This document shows positions 8,079 to 15,757 of a stretch of 64,000 nucleotides of DNA, in pieces. Source of the DNA: Methyloprofundus sedimenti (GTDB lineage: Bacteria > Pseudomonadota > Gammaproteobacteria > Methylococcales > Methylomonadaceae); NCBI RefSeq assembly GCF_002072955.1, contig NZ_LPUF01000002.1:62001-126000 (forward strand). The letters are read 5' to 3'. The notes under the pieces were generated by a model. That model was not told where the DNA came from, did no database searches, and was given only the letters and a program-made list of their open reading frames with translations. The position numbers were made by a program, and so were the translations under genes. The first letter of the stretch is position 1. Every line of letters starts with the position of its first letter.

Positions 8079-9392
8079 TTACTTATTCATCGAGGAAATT
8101 AATTTGTTTATAGTAATATTTACTACATACCCGACCAATATAAAACCATAAATAATATATGGTATATACCATAAAACATAGTTCATATGCACATGAACAA
8201 AAGAATGTCCTTTAGCTAATACATACCAAGAGATAGGTGCTAATATTGAAACCCATGTAGTAATTAAAAGAGCTTTAAACTTTAGTTTATCGAACTGTAA
8301 TGAATCACATTTTATTAAACATATAATCCCTATTAAACTTGCTACGGCAATAACTGAGATTAAAAATAAAAATGAAAAATGTCCATATAAAGACGAACCT
8401 TTTAAATACGTCAGTAAAACAGTTATAACATCAGATTTTGCGGAGGCCAAATCTATTGAATTTGTATCTAAGCTACTAGGATCAGTAAAAGTTCTAATAG
8501 TAACTCGCTGATAAATCAATTCAAAAGCTTTCGTTATATCCTTAGTTCCTAAAAACAATTGCCATAAATGTATGCAAAAAGCCGAAATAAAACCACATAA
8601 ACCTGCCACACCTATAATTAGTGTTCTCTGAATATATCTCATCCATGACCATTTCATTATTAATGCGTAATACACTATAGGTACAATCATTGATAATAAT
8701 ATAGTGCTAATATATTCATACCCACTTAAGCTCTTTAAAAAAACTGCTGTAAATACCATTATTACCGTCAGGTCCCAAGAAAAAGTGTTATTTATTTTTT
8801 CCTTATAATGCACCCACAAAACAATTAACATTGGAAAAAACCAAAAACCGGCAACCCAATAAAGATTTCTAGCAAATAAAATAAGCCAGTCTGAACAAGC
8901 AATTCCTGCTAAAGCTATCGCAACAGGTAGCAAACCAAACTCAATGGAAAATACATATAGGATACTAGATAATATAATTACTAAAAATAATGATGTAGCT
9001 GCATGAAATATTTTCAAGTGATACTCGACAGGAATATCGAATATACTCAATATCTTATCAGATACACTAAATAATACACCTTGAAAACCAAATTGTGAGT
9101 TATATTTATTGTATGAAAAAGGTATATTTGAATTTAAAAAAGCTTTTTTACCACCGCCGAAAAAATCCGGATCACCGTACTTTAAATTATCTACAGAAGC
9201 ATAACCTAATTGACCATTATTACTAAAAACCCCATTTATTTTTGATTCTACTAACCGACCTATCACTAAAGATTCAGAATCATATTGAAAGGAAGAGAAA
9301 TGCCCCGCAGGAACCGATTTTAAAAAATTGAATTGAAAACTAATAAAAAGTATCACTATACTAATTAAAAAAAATATTTTATTTCTCATCAT
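8079..9392 (-). CDS. Multi-spanning membrane protein, possible GT-C glycosyltransferase
   Basis: A 437-residue protein with about ten hydrophobic helices. I do not recognise a close family. After the first helix there is a long periplasmic-type loop containing an acidic YDSESLVIGRL segment, and the layout (helix, large loop with acidic residues, many helices) is that of GT-C enzymes, which use lipid-linked sugars on the outer face of the membrane. Codon use is very AT-rich, lower in GC than the flanking pst or ars genes, as often seen in surface-glycan genes gained by transfer. It overlaps the upstream GT2 gene by 14 bases and ends three bases before the flippase candidate. A membrane glycosyltransferase role is an inference from topology and neighbours. 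Confidence 0.6.
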   Translation of the reverse strand: MMRNKIFFLISIVILFISFQFNFLKSVPAGHFSSFQYDSESLVIGRLVESKINGVFSNNGQLGYASVDNLKYGDPDFFGGGKKAFLNSNIPFSYNKYNSQFGFQGVLFSVSDKILSIFDIPVEYHLKIFHAATSLFLVIILSSILYVFSIEFGLLPVAIALAGIACSDWLILFARNLYWVAGFWFFPMLIVLWVHYKEKINNTFSWDLTVIMVFTAVFLKSLSGYEYISTILLSMIVPIVYYALIMKWSWMRYIQRTLIIGVAGLCGFISAFCIHLWQLFLGTKDITKAFELIYQRVTIRTFTDPSSLDTNSIDLASAKSDVITVLLTYLKGSSLYGHFSFLFLISVIAVASLIGIICLIKCDSLQFDKLKFKALLITTWVSILAPISWYVLAKGHSFVHVHMNYVLWYIPYIIYGFILVGYVVNITINKLISSMNK

Positions 9393-10170
9393 ACTTCCCT
9401 ATAACCACCTTCACCAACCGCACAATAACCTGTAAATTCCCTCGAATTGGGCTAATCTTCGTAGGCACTTTACCCGTAGCAGGGTATTTTCTAGTGACAG
9501 GAATCTCAATACACTTAAATCCCTGCTTTGCGGCCTTAACCGCCAAATAATAATGCAGCTCATAGCCATCAAATACACCTCTGAAAATCGAAATTTTAGG
9601 GTCTGATAAAAGTTTAGCACTATAAGCCCTAAATCCATTAGTCGTGTCCGTATATTTAAACCCTGATGCCAGGCACATAAGAGGTACGTGTAGAACCTTT
9701 AACCCAATCAATCGTGAAAGCGGGGTGTTCTCATGATGCCCTCCTGGAATAAATCGTGATCCTTGAATATGATCATACCCTTTATCTAACTTACTCATAA
9801 AACCAGGAATATCTTCAAAGCTATCTTTCCCATTACCATCGATAACTACAACACCTTCATATCCACGTTTTAATGCCCATGCATAAGCCATACGCATTTG
9901 AGTGCCTAATTTTCCAGCACTTTTTTTAACTAATAGTGTATTAACATTAAAACTTTTTAATTTCTCATGATCCATTGAACCATCATTGCTACCACCATCA
10001 GCCACGATAATATCAATCTCATCAGCAAGATATTTCATATTATTTAATTGTTTGTGAAACTTTTCACCTTCATTAATAACAAAGATACACACGCAGTATT
10101 TGTGTTGTTTAGGTGAAAATTCTTGTTTTTCAAAGGCTGGCAAATCCCACTTTTCTTGTTCATACTTCAT
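9379..10170 (-). CDS. GT2 family glycosyltransferase (polyprenyl-phosphate type)
   Basis: A 263-residue GT-A glycosyltransferase without membrane helices. The nucleotide-sugar site is seen as IDIIVADGGSNDGS (about 52-65), followed by GKLGTQMRMAYAWAL and the metal-binding VVVIDGNGKDS (DXD-like, about 110), then QGSRFIPGG and the acceptor-side TNGFRAYS. This order is that of dolichol-phosphate-mannose-synthase-like enzymes, which load a sugar onto a polyprenyl phosphate. The start ATG is 12 bases after the upstream GT2 gene and the 3' end overlaps the membrane protein gene. It is likely to supply the lipid-linked sugar to the operon's membrane glycosyltransferase. Confidence 0.85.
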   Translation of the reverse strand: MKYEQEKWDLPAFEKQEFSPKQHKYCVCIFVINEGEKFHKQLNNMKYLADEIDIIVADGGSNDGSMDHEKLKSFNVNTLLVKKSAGKLGTQMRMAYAWALKRGYEGVVVIDGNGKDSFEDIPGFMSKLDKGYDHIQGSRFIPGGHHENTPLSRLIGLKVLHVPLMCLASGFKYTDTTNGFRAYSAKLLSDPKISIFRGVFDGYELHYYLAVKAAKQGFKCIEIPVTRKYPATGKVPTKISPIRGNLQVIVRLVKVVIGKYDEK

Positions 10171-10182
10171 TTATTAAAACCT

Positions 10183-11166
10183 TTAGGATCTATGTTGAAC
10201 ATTAAATCTATCTATTTCAAGCATTATGGTGCTAGTTTCTTCACTAGAAATATAGTAGCTTTTTTGATTACTATTTTCATTTAAAAGGCGAGCTAAGTAT
10301 TCGCCTAAAAAAGCCAAAATAATAAATAGGATGAAAAATAAAAAAGAGGAGAAAAAAACCATAGATGTCCAGCCTTCAATCACGTCATCTTTAATGAAAT
10401 TTATCGCAATACTGTACACGGCAAAAATAAACGCAGATAAACTCCCCGTTATGCCGAGAAGGCTGATCCATCGTAAAGGTTTTGTTGAGTTAAATATCAT
10501 CACCTCTAATGCCTGGGTAACCCCTGAAATCAACGTCCTCTTTTTCAACATATTTGGGTTAAGCAAAGTATAGTGATAGTTTTTTGTGGGATATCCAGTT
10601 TTAGCTACCTTGGCAAAGAACTGATGATTAAATTGCCTTGTGTTTAGTATTGTATTAATCGCTTTTCGACTGAGACAGCGAACTGGTGTCGCATTCTTAG
10701 GTATCTGATACCCAATAGAACACAATAGCTTATTACCTAATAGTCTGGCTAATTTATACCCGGTGGTTTGAGGGGATTTAGCAATACCGATGATAACATC
10801 ATGACCTTCTAAAGCGTCATCCACCATATCTCCAATAATCTCAATGGGATCAATAGTAGGGCGTATTAGTATAACAAAATCACCAATGGCATTTTCAATG
10901 CCCGCACATAAAGCCACATCAATTTCAACCGGAAACGCCAGTTTTATCCAGCGTATTGATGAAATAGTTTCTAAGAGCTTAGGTTTAATCAGAGTGGGGG
11001 CATGCGCTATAGTTTGATCGATAATGACAATCTCATAATCACTATAGCGTTGATCTAAATATTGCTGTAATAGTTTCAAATATACTTCAAAAGTATCACT
11101 ATTTACATGATCGAATATCAACACTATCGAAACAAAAGTTTCTATTTTTTGAATTGTATTATCCAT
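10183..11166 (-). CDS. GT2 family glycosyltransferase with C-terminal membrane helices (GtrB-like)
   Basis: A 327-residue protein with an N-terminal GT-A domain (VSIVLIFDH at about 12-20, DYEIVIIDQT at 43-52) and two C-terminal membrane helices (about 230-255 and 265-290) followed by LGEYLARLLNE, the end pattern typical of GtrB/ArnC-type polyprenyl-phosphate glycosyltransferases. The central DXD region is weak: IRPTIDPIE stands where an acidic metal motif is expected, so activity could be altered. It overlaps the upstream FAD gene by eight bases. Together with the second GT2 gene and the SMR-like protein it suggests a Gtr-type modification pathway at the inner membrane. Confidence 0.8.
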   Translation of the reverse strand: MDNTIQKIETFVSIVLIFDHVNSDTFEVYLKLLQQYLDQRYSDYEIVIIDQTIAHAPTLIKPKLLETISSIRWIKLAFPVEIDVALCAGIENAIGDFVILIRPTIDPIEIIGDMVDDALEGHDVIIGIAKSPQTTGYKLARLLGNKLLCSIGYQIPKNATPVRCLSRKAINTILNTRQFNHQFFAKVAKTGYPTKNYHYTLLNPNMLKKRTLISGVTQALEVMIFNSTKPLRWISLLGITGSLSAFIFAVYSIAINFIKDDVIEGWTSMVFFSSFLFFILFIILAFLGEYLARLLNENSNQKSYYISSEETSTIMLEIDRFNVQHRS

Positions 11167-12286
11167 TTATAAGCCCTGTATTTTCAATTACTTCTATCAC
11201 ATCATATACATTGTCGATTTTGCCACCCATAATATTATGAAAACCATTTAAGCCATGATTAGGTTTATATAAAATGGGCCGAGAATCGCTAGTTTCGCTA
11301 CTAGGCAAAATAGTTTTTACTTCCCATATTGAGTCTTCATATTTGCATTCTGATAATAATGGAATATAACGCTGAGCATCTTGAATCATATAGGGCCAAG
11401 CACTTTTTTTAGTTATTAGGTCATAATGCCGATGAGCATCTCTATAACCCCCGCTATTTGTATCATGCCATTCGTAATGCGGAGTATAACGGACATGACT
11501 GAATGAGTGTAAACCTCGCGCAGGAAAAGGCATAACAGAAAAGAAAGGACCATCCATAACGGTTATCCCTACATTTTTTAGCACATCAGGCACTTTAACT
11601 AATGCTATTTCTGTTAACTCATGTTTTAAAGGAATCATATCTATGCCAGAATCATTAATAACTTGATTGATCATTGAATAGGTACAGTTAAAGACCTCAT
11701 CAACCGCAATAGGCTCTAGTTCAATTTCATCTGATAATGAGTAGGCGTGTATAAGTAACTTACCGTTCACCTCTCTTACAGACTGTATCTTCTGATTCAG
11801 ATGATATTGAACGCCAGCATCTCCTATACGATCTAACATCGTATGCATTAATTTTTCTGCATTAAATGCAAACTCTTTAGTCGTAAAAACCGCTTCCACA
11901 TAATGTGGATCAACTATACATGTTATTTTATGTGGAGCTGGTTCACACACAGCACCGATGCGACGGCAAAAGTTCTCAAATTGATTGGCAGAAATCTTAC
12001 TTTGTATATTAGAAATTAAATAATATTTATCAAACGTATCATCAATGCAATCTCTGAACTCTGCGTAGAATTTTGGCAATGAAACTCTTGAGCGTAAAGC
12101 CGTCAGCATGCTTCTAGGGTAATGATATCCATTATGCACTCGCGCTTGATTCACATACGAAGCCCTTTGCATGAAATTATCTTCTTTTTCAGAAAGCATT
12201 ACCTCATGCCCCTGTCTCGCAAAATATTCAGACAGATACATTCCAAAAAAACCACCACCTATGATTAATATTTTTTTTGAGATCAC
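11159..12286 (-). CDS. FAD-dependent oxidoreductase (DAO family)
   Basis: A 375-residue flavoprotein of the D-amino-acid-oxidase/glycerol-3-phosphate-dehydrogenase-like group. The N-terminal dinucleotide-binding motif is KKILIIGGGFFGMYLSE (GxGxxG variant GGGFFG, residues 9-14), and the C-terminal FAD-contact region carries HNIMGGKIDNVYDV. The central substrate-binding half has no match that I can name. It is the first gene of the minus-strand glycan operon and overlaps the next gene by eight bases. Similar oxidoreductases in polysaccharide loci oxidise or rearrange sugars (the UDP-galactopyranose mutase fold is related), so a sugar-modifying role is possible, but this is inference. Confidence 0.75.
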   Translation of the reverse strand: MISKKILIIGGGFFGMYLSEYFARQGHEVMLSEKEDNFMQRASYVNQARVHNGYHYPRSMLTALRSRVSLPKFYAEFRDCIDDTFDKYYLISNIQSKISANQFENFCRRIGAVCEPAPHKITCIVDPHYVEAVFTTKEFAFNAEKLMHTMLDRIGDAGVQYHLNQKIQSVREVNGKLLIHAYSLSDEIELEPIAVDEVFNCTYSMINQVINDSGIDMIPLKHELTEIALVKVPDVLKNVGITVMDGPFFSVMPFPARGLHSFSHVRYTPHYEWHDTNSGGYRDAHRHYDLITKKSAWPYMIQDAQRYIPLLSECKYEDSIWEVKTILPSSETSDSRPILYKPNHGLNGFHNIMGGKIDNVYDVIEVIENTGLING

Positions 12287-13350
12287 AGTTTTTCTATTTT
12301 ATTTGATAAATGCACATTTAGACTTTAATTGAAGACCAATGACTTACACTAAAACACAGGAAACACCGCAATTTTTAGCTAACTCATAGGTTAATTCGCC
12401 AATAGACATAAGGCCAAAGAATTATTAGTTACTCAATCGTCTTTTTATTATTGAGCAAAATAAACTAAGATCCATACAAAACCAGTACATCAAGAAACTT
12501 TAATAACCGCATAAAGTCGTTCATTCCACTTTTTGATGACCTCATCACTATCAACTTTAACCTGAGGATGATTAATGCCTCTTTTTATCCCACACCAATG
12601 ATTTTTTTTAACTGTTGCGCCAATTACTCAGTTAATTTGATTATTAATCATTTATATTATTTTTGAACTCGACACCCTTTGTACTGATAGATAGCACCTC
12701 ATCAAAGGCCTCAATCGCTAATATATGTTTTATCTTTATATTCCCCAAAATAATCTCCACATGCAAGTAGTACCGTGAAGTGCCGTTTATGTTTAGATCA
12801 TGCTTACGTTTCTTAATTATTGGCAAGGGTAAAACCTGAGTTGTAAGCTCTAAAACTTCCTGATGCTTAGTCAATTCCGAGATAATATCAGTAAGCATTC
12901 TAAATTTACTTTCTCAATTTTTTTCATTTTCTTGATTCTTTAACGGGTTAATCTCCGCCAGAGGTATCCTTCCAGATTCCGAGTTTTCAGCTAAACTGGT
13001 CTGCTCTACATTGTTACCAGATTCTGATTACTCATTCGCCTTTCCTCTAACTGCATCCTTTGTTGTTGTAAAAATACATTTAGTTGTTATCTCCGGTAAA
13101 TATTCAATATCTATAGACGGTATTTCCAGCTCTATATAACCATGCATATATATTTTTGCACTATGCTACTGGATAACATGAGAATAAATTGGAAGGCTAA
13201 TTATTAGAAATCAAGATTTTCATCATTAGCTAGGTCAGACAACGCAACTGCCAGTCCATCAAGAAATACTAGCTGCAAAAGAGCTATCAGGCAATACCCA
13301 CAATCAATTAAGCGAAATTAACTATTGTCCGTATTGTACCTCTTCATTAT
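12287..13350. other. Relic-rich intergenic stretch
   Basis: About 1 kb with no solid gene. On the minus strand, short open pieces look like fragments of former genes: one from about 12620 to 12508 ending in VIKKWNERLYAVIKVS, one from about 12412 to 12341 containing GLMSIGELTYELAKNCGVS, and a 39-codon frame from 13147 to 13028 containing IELEIPSIDIEYLPEI. None is complete and I cannot assign them. The promoter of the glycan operon should lie just upstream of 12286, but no clear sigma-70 hexamers stand out. Confidence 0.4.
12644..12898 (-). CDS. Small hypothetical protein, doubtful
   Basis: An 84-residue open frame beginning MLTDIISELTKHQEVLEL. No family recognised. It has an amphipathic N-terminal stretch, a basic KKRKHDLN segment and a beta-rich YYLHVEIILGNIKIKHIL. 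It lies in relic-rich DNA between the glycan operon and repeat copy 1, with no neighbour in a packed operon. Base composition is like the flanking AT-rich DNA. It may be a decayed gene or chance. Confidence 0.25.
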   Translation of the reverse strand: MLTDIISELTKHQEVLELTTQVLPLPIIKKRKHDLNINGTSRYYLHVEIILGNIKIKHILAIEAFDEVLSISTKGVEFKNNIND

Positions 13351-13596
13351 CCTAAAAACCTCAGTTGAGCACGGATTTTGTGGAAAAGCTGAGTGTGGAA
13401 GACAAGGCACCGCGCGCAGGCAATGGCCGTAGCCCTTTTGGCAAGAGCTGTAACGCAGTCTTTCGTGCGCAGATTTATCCACAAAACCATGAAGCGGAGG
13501 AGTAGAGTCACCCAACAGGTGACAAGCATTTATGATCATTATATTTTACATTCAGTCACTTATAATGTTTTATAGCGGTCAACTGCGGTTTCCAGG
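13351..13596. repeat. ~240-bp terminal-inverted-repeat element, copy 1
   Basis: Copy 1 of a dispersed family found three times in this window (also 23074-23309 and 43164-43404). Outer ends are inverted repeats: CCTAAAAACCTCAGTTGA at the left against TCAACTGCGGTTTCCAGG at the right. The inside is well conserved, including GTAACGCAGT, CACCCAACAGGTGACAAGC and TTTTATAGCGGT. Two DnaA-box-like 9-mers face each other: TTTTCCACA on the minus strand (13379-13387) and TTATCCACA on the plus strand (13475-13483). No protein is plausible: the open frames across it differ between copies. Size and ends are those of a non-autonomous (MITE-like) element. Confidence 0.85.
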
Positions 13597-13658
13597 TTAA
13601 AAGACTTCGGAGATAACGACCTCTTCCGCAAAGTATTAAGAAATTATTTTAAGCGCAT

Positions 13659-14117
13659 TTACTCACTTGCGTTGCCAGTTACCTTTTTATCAATCTGCTT
13701 AAACTTTGCCAGGCAACACTGCCCGGATGGATTTCTTATCTCGCAGGCGCAAAGGCCGGTTTTAGTTTGCTCTATGACAAAGTTTTTGACTCGCTCAGCA
13801 ATATTATCTTTTAGTGCTGAACGATATTGAGCCGCTGAAATATCAAAACAATAACAAAGTTTATCTGCTTCAATAGCCTGAGCCTGAGCAGAGCTTAATA
13901 AATATTGAGCAAGAATTTTTCCGCTTATTGAAAAATAAGCAACGGCACAGCTCTTGTTTGCGCAATAAAAATAACTATCCGCTAAAATCTGCTGATTTTC
14001 TGGAAATCTGACATTGTGATATAGCGTTTTTAAGCTGATACTTTTACCGAACTGATGGCACTCGGGGCAAGCATATGAGTGGGTAGTTTCTGATTTTTTT
14101 GCACAGCAATCAGACAT
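13659..14117 (-). CDS. CopZ-like zinc/[2Fe-2S] metal-handling protein
   Basis: A 152-residue cytoplasmic protein with two metal domains. The N-terminal half resembles the CopZ zinc-binding domain, with cysteines at 17, 20, 52 and 57; the C-terminal half resembles a BFD-like [2Fe-2S] domain, with Cys 88, 90, 123 and 125 in LCYCFDIS and GLCACEIRNPSG, plus a Cys-Cys pair at 134-135. Proteins of this layout occur in copper, mercury and arsenic operons. It lacks the usual third, HMA domain of the archaeal CopZ, but a separate HMA protein (MerP) is encoded 14 bases upstream. It is the last gene of the mer-like operon and probably handles the metal taken in by MerT/MerP. Confidence 0.8.
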   Translation of the reverse strand: MSDCCAKKSETTHSYACPECHQFGKSISLKTLYHNVRFPENQQILADSYFYCANKSCAVAYFSISGKILAQYLLSSAQAQAIEADKLCYCFDISAAQYRSALKDNIAERVKNFVIEQTKTGLCACEIRNPSGQCCLAKFKQIDKKVTGNASE

Positions 14118-14131
14118 ATTTTTAGCCTCTG

Positions 14132-14443
14132 TTATTGAAGAGAAACGGTCGCGGGATAACCCGCATTAGTGCTCGCGTTGACCAATGCATCAATCTTGGT
14201 GATGTCCGCATTAAAGCTTACTGTGGCTATTTTATTCTCAAAATCAACTTCAACCTTGTGCACGCCTTCGACACTTGTCAGTGCTTTTTTAATAGTATAT
14301 TTACACATGGCACAGGTCATATTCTGCACCTCAAGTGTCACTGTTTTCTGGCTGATTTGCGTTGGCTCTTCGGCATACAATAACGATGTTAAAAAAGGAC
14401 TTATTAATAAGCTTAGCGTTAACAAAATGGTATTTCTCGTCAT
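14132..14443 (-). CDS. merP: Periplasmic mercury-binding protein MerP
   Basis: A 103-residue protein: signal peptide (about 1-24, cleavage after YAEE or just before) followed by one heavy-metal-associated domain with the motif NMTCAMC, cysteines 44 and 47. It binds Hg(II), or another soft metal, in the periplasm and hands it to MerT. The start at 14443 is supported by GGAGAA six bases upstream and by the signal peptide; a longer in-frame start at 14524 would overlap merT and is rejected. It lies 11 bases after merT and before the CopZ-like gene. HMA domains alone cannot tell the metal; the MerR and MerT neighbours favour mercury. Confidence 0.87.
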   Translation of the reverse strand: MTRNTILLTLSLLISPFLTSLLYAEEPTQISQKTVTLEVQNMTCAMCKYTIKKALTSVEGVHKVEVDFENKIATVSFNADITKIDALVNASTNAGYPATVSLQ

Positions 14444-14454
14444 TATTGTTCTCC

Positions 14455-14826
14455 TTATTCCATAAAAAATGGGGCATACCAGGGAAAGGCCAGCAACAGC
14501 AATATCAGCGCTGAACCCAGCCAAAATAATAATTGTTGCTTATGCTTTACGCCTGAGGACGCACAAACTTTGCCCACGTCACACTGATCCGGCTGCCCAT
14601 ATAATTGCCGGTATCCCAGGCCAATAAACAGCAAGGTTAAGAAAACAAAAACTGGCCTGACCGCTTCCATAGAAGTTAAAGAACTTATCCATGCGCCGCC
14701 AATCCCTAATGATAAAAGGACTAAAGGCACAACACAGCAGACAGATGCGCCAATTGCGGTCAATAAAGCTGCCAGCCCCATCCAGACAGGATTTTTAGCT
14801 GATTCGGGTTGTTGTTTTTTCATCAT
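14455..14826 (-). CDS. merT: Mercuric transport protein MerT
   Basis: A 123-residue inner-membrane protein with three predicted helices. Diagnostic cysteine pairs are present: adjacent Cys 30-31 in GASVCCVVPL within the first helix, and Cys 82 and 88 in the cytoplasmic loop (QCDVGKVC), as in MerT. It carries Hg(II) from MerP across the membrane. It is the first gene after the MerR-type promoter at 15013-15043, with an untranslated leader of roughly 180 bases. No mercuric reductase gene (merA) follows in this window, which is unusual because import without reduction would be harmful unless another sink exists. Confidence 0.9.
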   Translation of the reverse strand: MMKKQQPESAKNPVWMGLAALLTAIGASVCCVVPLVLLSLGIGGAWISSLTSMEAVRPVFVFLTLLFIGLGYRQLYGQPDQCDVGKVCASSGVKHKQQLLFWLGSALILLLLAFPWYAPFFME

Positions 14827-15012
14827 ATCCAGCCTTGTTTCCAGGTTATAAATTACGGCTGCTTCACTGATATATTGATAGGTGCCGACGCAGGAGATGC
14901 ATCGTTATGCTTGATGCGCTCCGTACCTCAGCAGCATCCTATGAATTAAGCCGAACTCCGGTTAACTACGCCCTGTCAACGAACAGTGCGAAGCAAAAAG
15001 TATCCAAAAGCA

Positions 15013-15043
15013 TCTTAAACTCTGTTCCATAGAACAGAGTCAA
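15013..15043 (-). promoter_or_regulatory. MerR-type promoter and operator for merT-merP-copZ
   Basis: Read on the minus strand: -35 TTGACT (15043-15038), a 19-base spacer, and -10 TTAAGA (15018-15013). The long 19-base spacer is the hallmark of MerR-family promoters. The spacer contains a perfect palindrome with 9-base arms ACTCTGTTC and GAACAGAGT around a 4-base centre (15019-15040). It lies between merR and merT and points to merT. Activation by metal-bound MerR is inferred from this architecture. Confidence 0.88.
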
Positions 15044-15054
15044 GAAAAAATGGC

Positions 15055-15468
15055 TTATTGGCTGGATTTTAGATCGAATTTATCGCTTGCTAGTGTTTCA
15101 ATCAGAGTGCAATGCCCTGTTGAATTGTCTGTCTGGCACCCTTTGATTAGCTCTTTCAAATTATTACGCAAGTTCAATAAGGCATCAATTTGTTGATTAA
15201 TATGTGCTATTTTTTGTTCCGCTATATGTCTAACATCTGCGCATTTGTTATCACTCAAAGCTATTATTTCTGCGACTTCCTTGAGTGAAAAACCGGCGTG
15301 TTGCGCGCGCTTAATAAAGCGTATTTTTATAAGATTTTCCTCTGGATAAGACCGATACCCCTGCTCTGGTTTAGCTGGCTCTTGCAGTAAGCCGATACGC
15401 TGATAATAGCGTATCGTTTCTATTGTGACATCAGCTTTTTTTGCCAGTTTACCTATGGTCATGCCCAT
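15055..15468 (-). CDS. merR: MerR-family regulator, mercury-type
   Basis: A 137-residue regulator with the winged-helix N-terminus typical of MerR (MTIGKLAKKADVTIETIRYYQRIGLL) and a dimerisation helix. Cysteines 76, 111 and 120 have the same 35- and 9-residue spacing as the three Hg-binding cysteines of classical MerR (82, 117, 126), so Hg(II) sensing is likely. Overall length is close to the usual 144. It is encoded upstream of, and on the same strand as, merT, with the regulated promoter after its own stop codon, rather than divergently as in Tn21/Tn501. The start used is the ATG at 15468, giving MGMTIGKL; the ATG at 15462 is equally possible. Confidence 0.88.
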   Translation of the reverse strand: MGMTIGKLAKKADVTIETIRYYQRIGLLQEPAKPEQGYRSYPEENLIKIRFIKRAQHAGFSLKEVAEIIALSDNKCADVRHIAEQKIAHINQQIDALLNLRNNLKELIKGCQTDNSTGHCTLIETLASDKFDLKSSQ

Positions 15469-15616
15469 GCGTTTTATAGCTCCTGTGGCTGACTATTATT
15501 TTAACACTCGGAATCAGACATTTAATTGCTGAAAACTTATAACTCACGGTAACTAGTGATTCAAAATGACAAAATAAAAATAACTTAGGAACATGCACGA
15601 AATAATATGAGCAACT

Positions 15617-15720
15617 TGTAGGATGGGCAAAGGTTTTTTTCGTGCCCATCTTTATATAGTACAGCCATCAGTCTATCTGGGGTAGCTTGATGGGCACGCT
15701 ATTGCTTTACCCATCCTACA
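15617..15720. repeat. Imperfect palindromic repeat
   Basis: A 104-base inverted repeat between merR and arsS. The left arm begins TGTAGGATGGGCAAAG and ends GTGCCCATC; the right arm begins GATGGGCACG and ends CTTTACCCATCCTACA. The arms pair over about 30 bases with a mismatched middle, leaving a loop of about 40. It may form a hairpin between merR and the arsenosugar genes. It resembles in design, but not in exact sequence, the palindrome inside hsdM at 34958-35050. Confidence 0.8.
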
Positions 15721-15757
15721 GATTTTTAACATGTTTAAGCTATTTCATGCACGTTCC

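Noticed and set aside
13318-13575. Open frames of 60-73 codons across repeat copy 1 (and similar ones at 23049-23278 and 43221-43431) with a shared HLLGD-containing peptide
   Set aside because: They fall inside the repeat element, differ in frame and ends between copies, have no ribosome-binding site, and their similarity follows from the DNA repeat.
14444-14524. Longer merP start at 14524
   Set aside because: It would overlap merT heavily and add residues before a proper signal peptide; the ATG at 14443 has a GGAGAA site.
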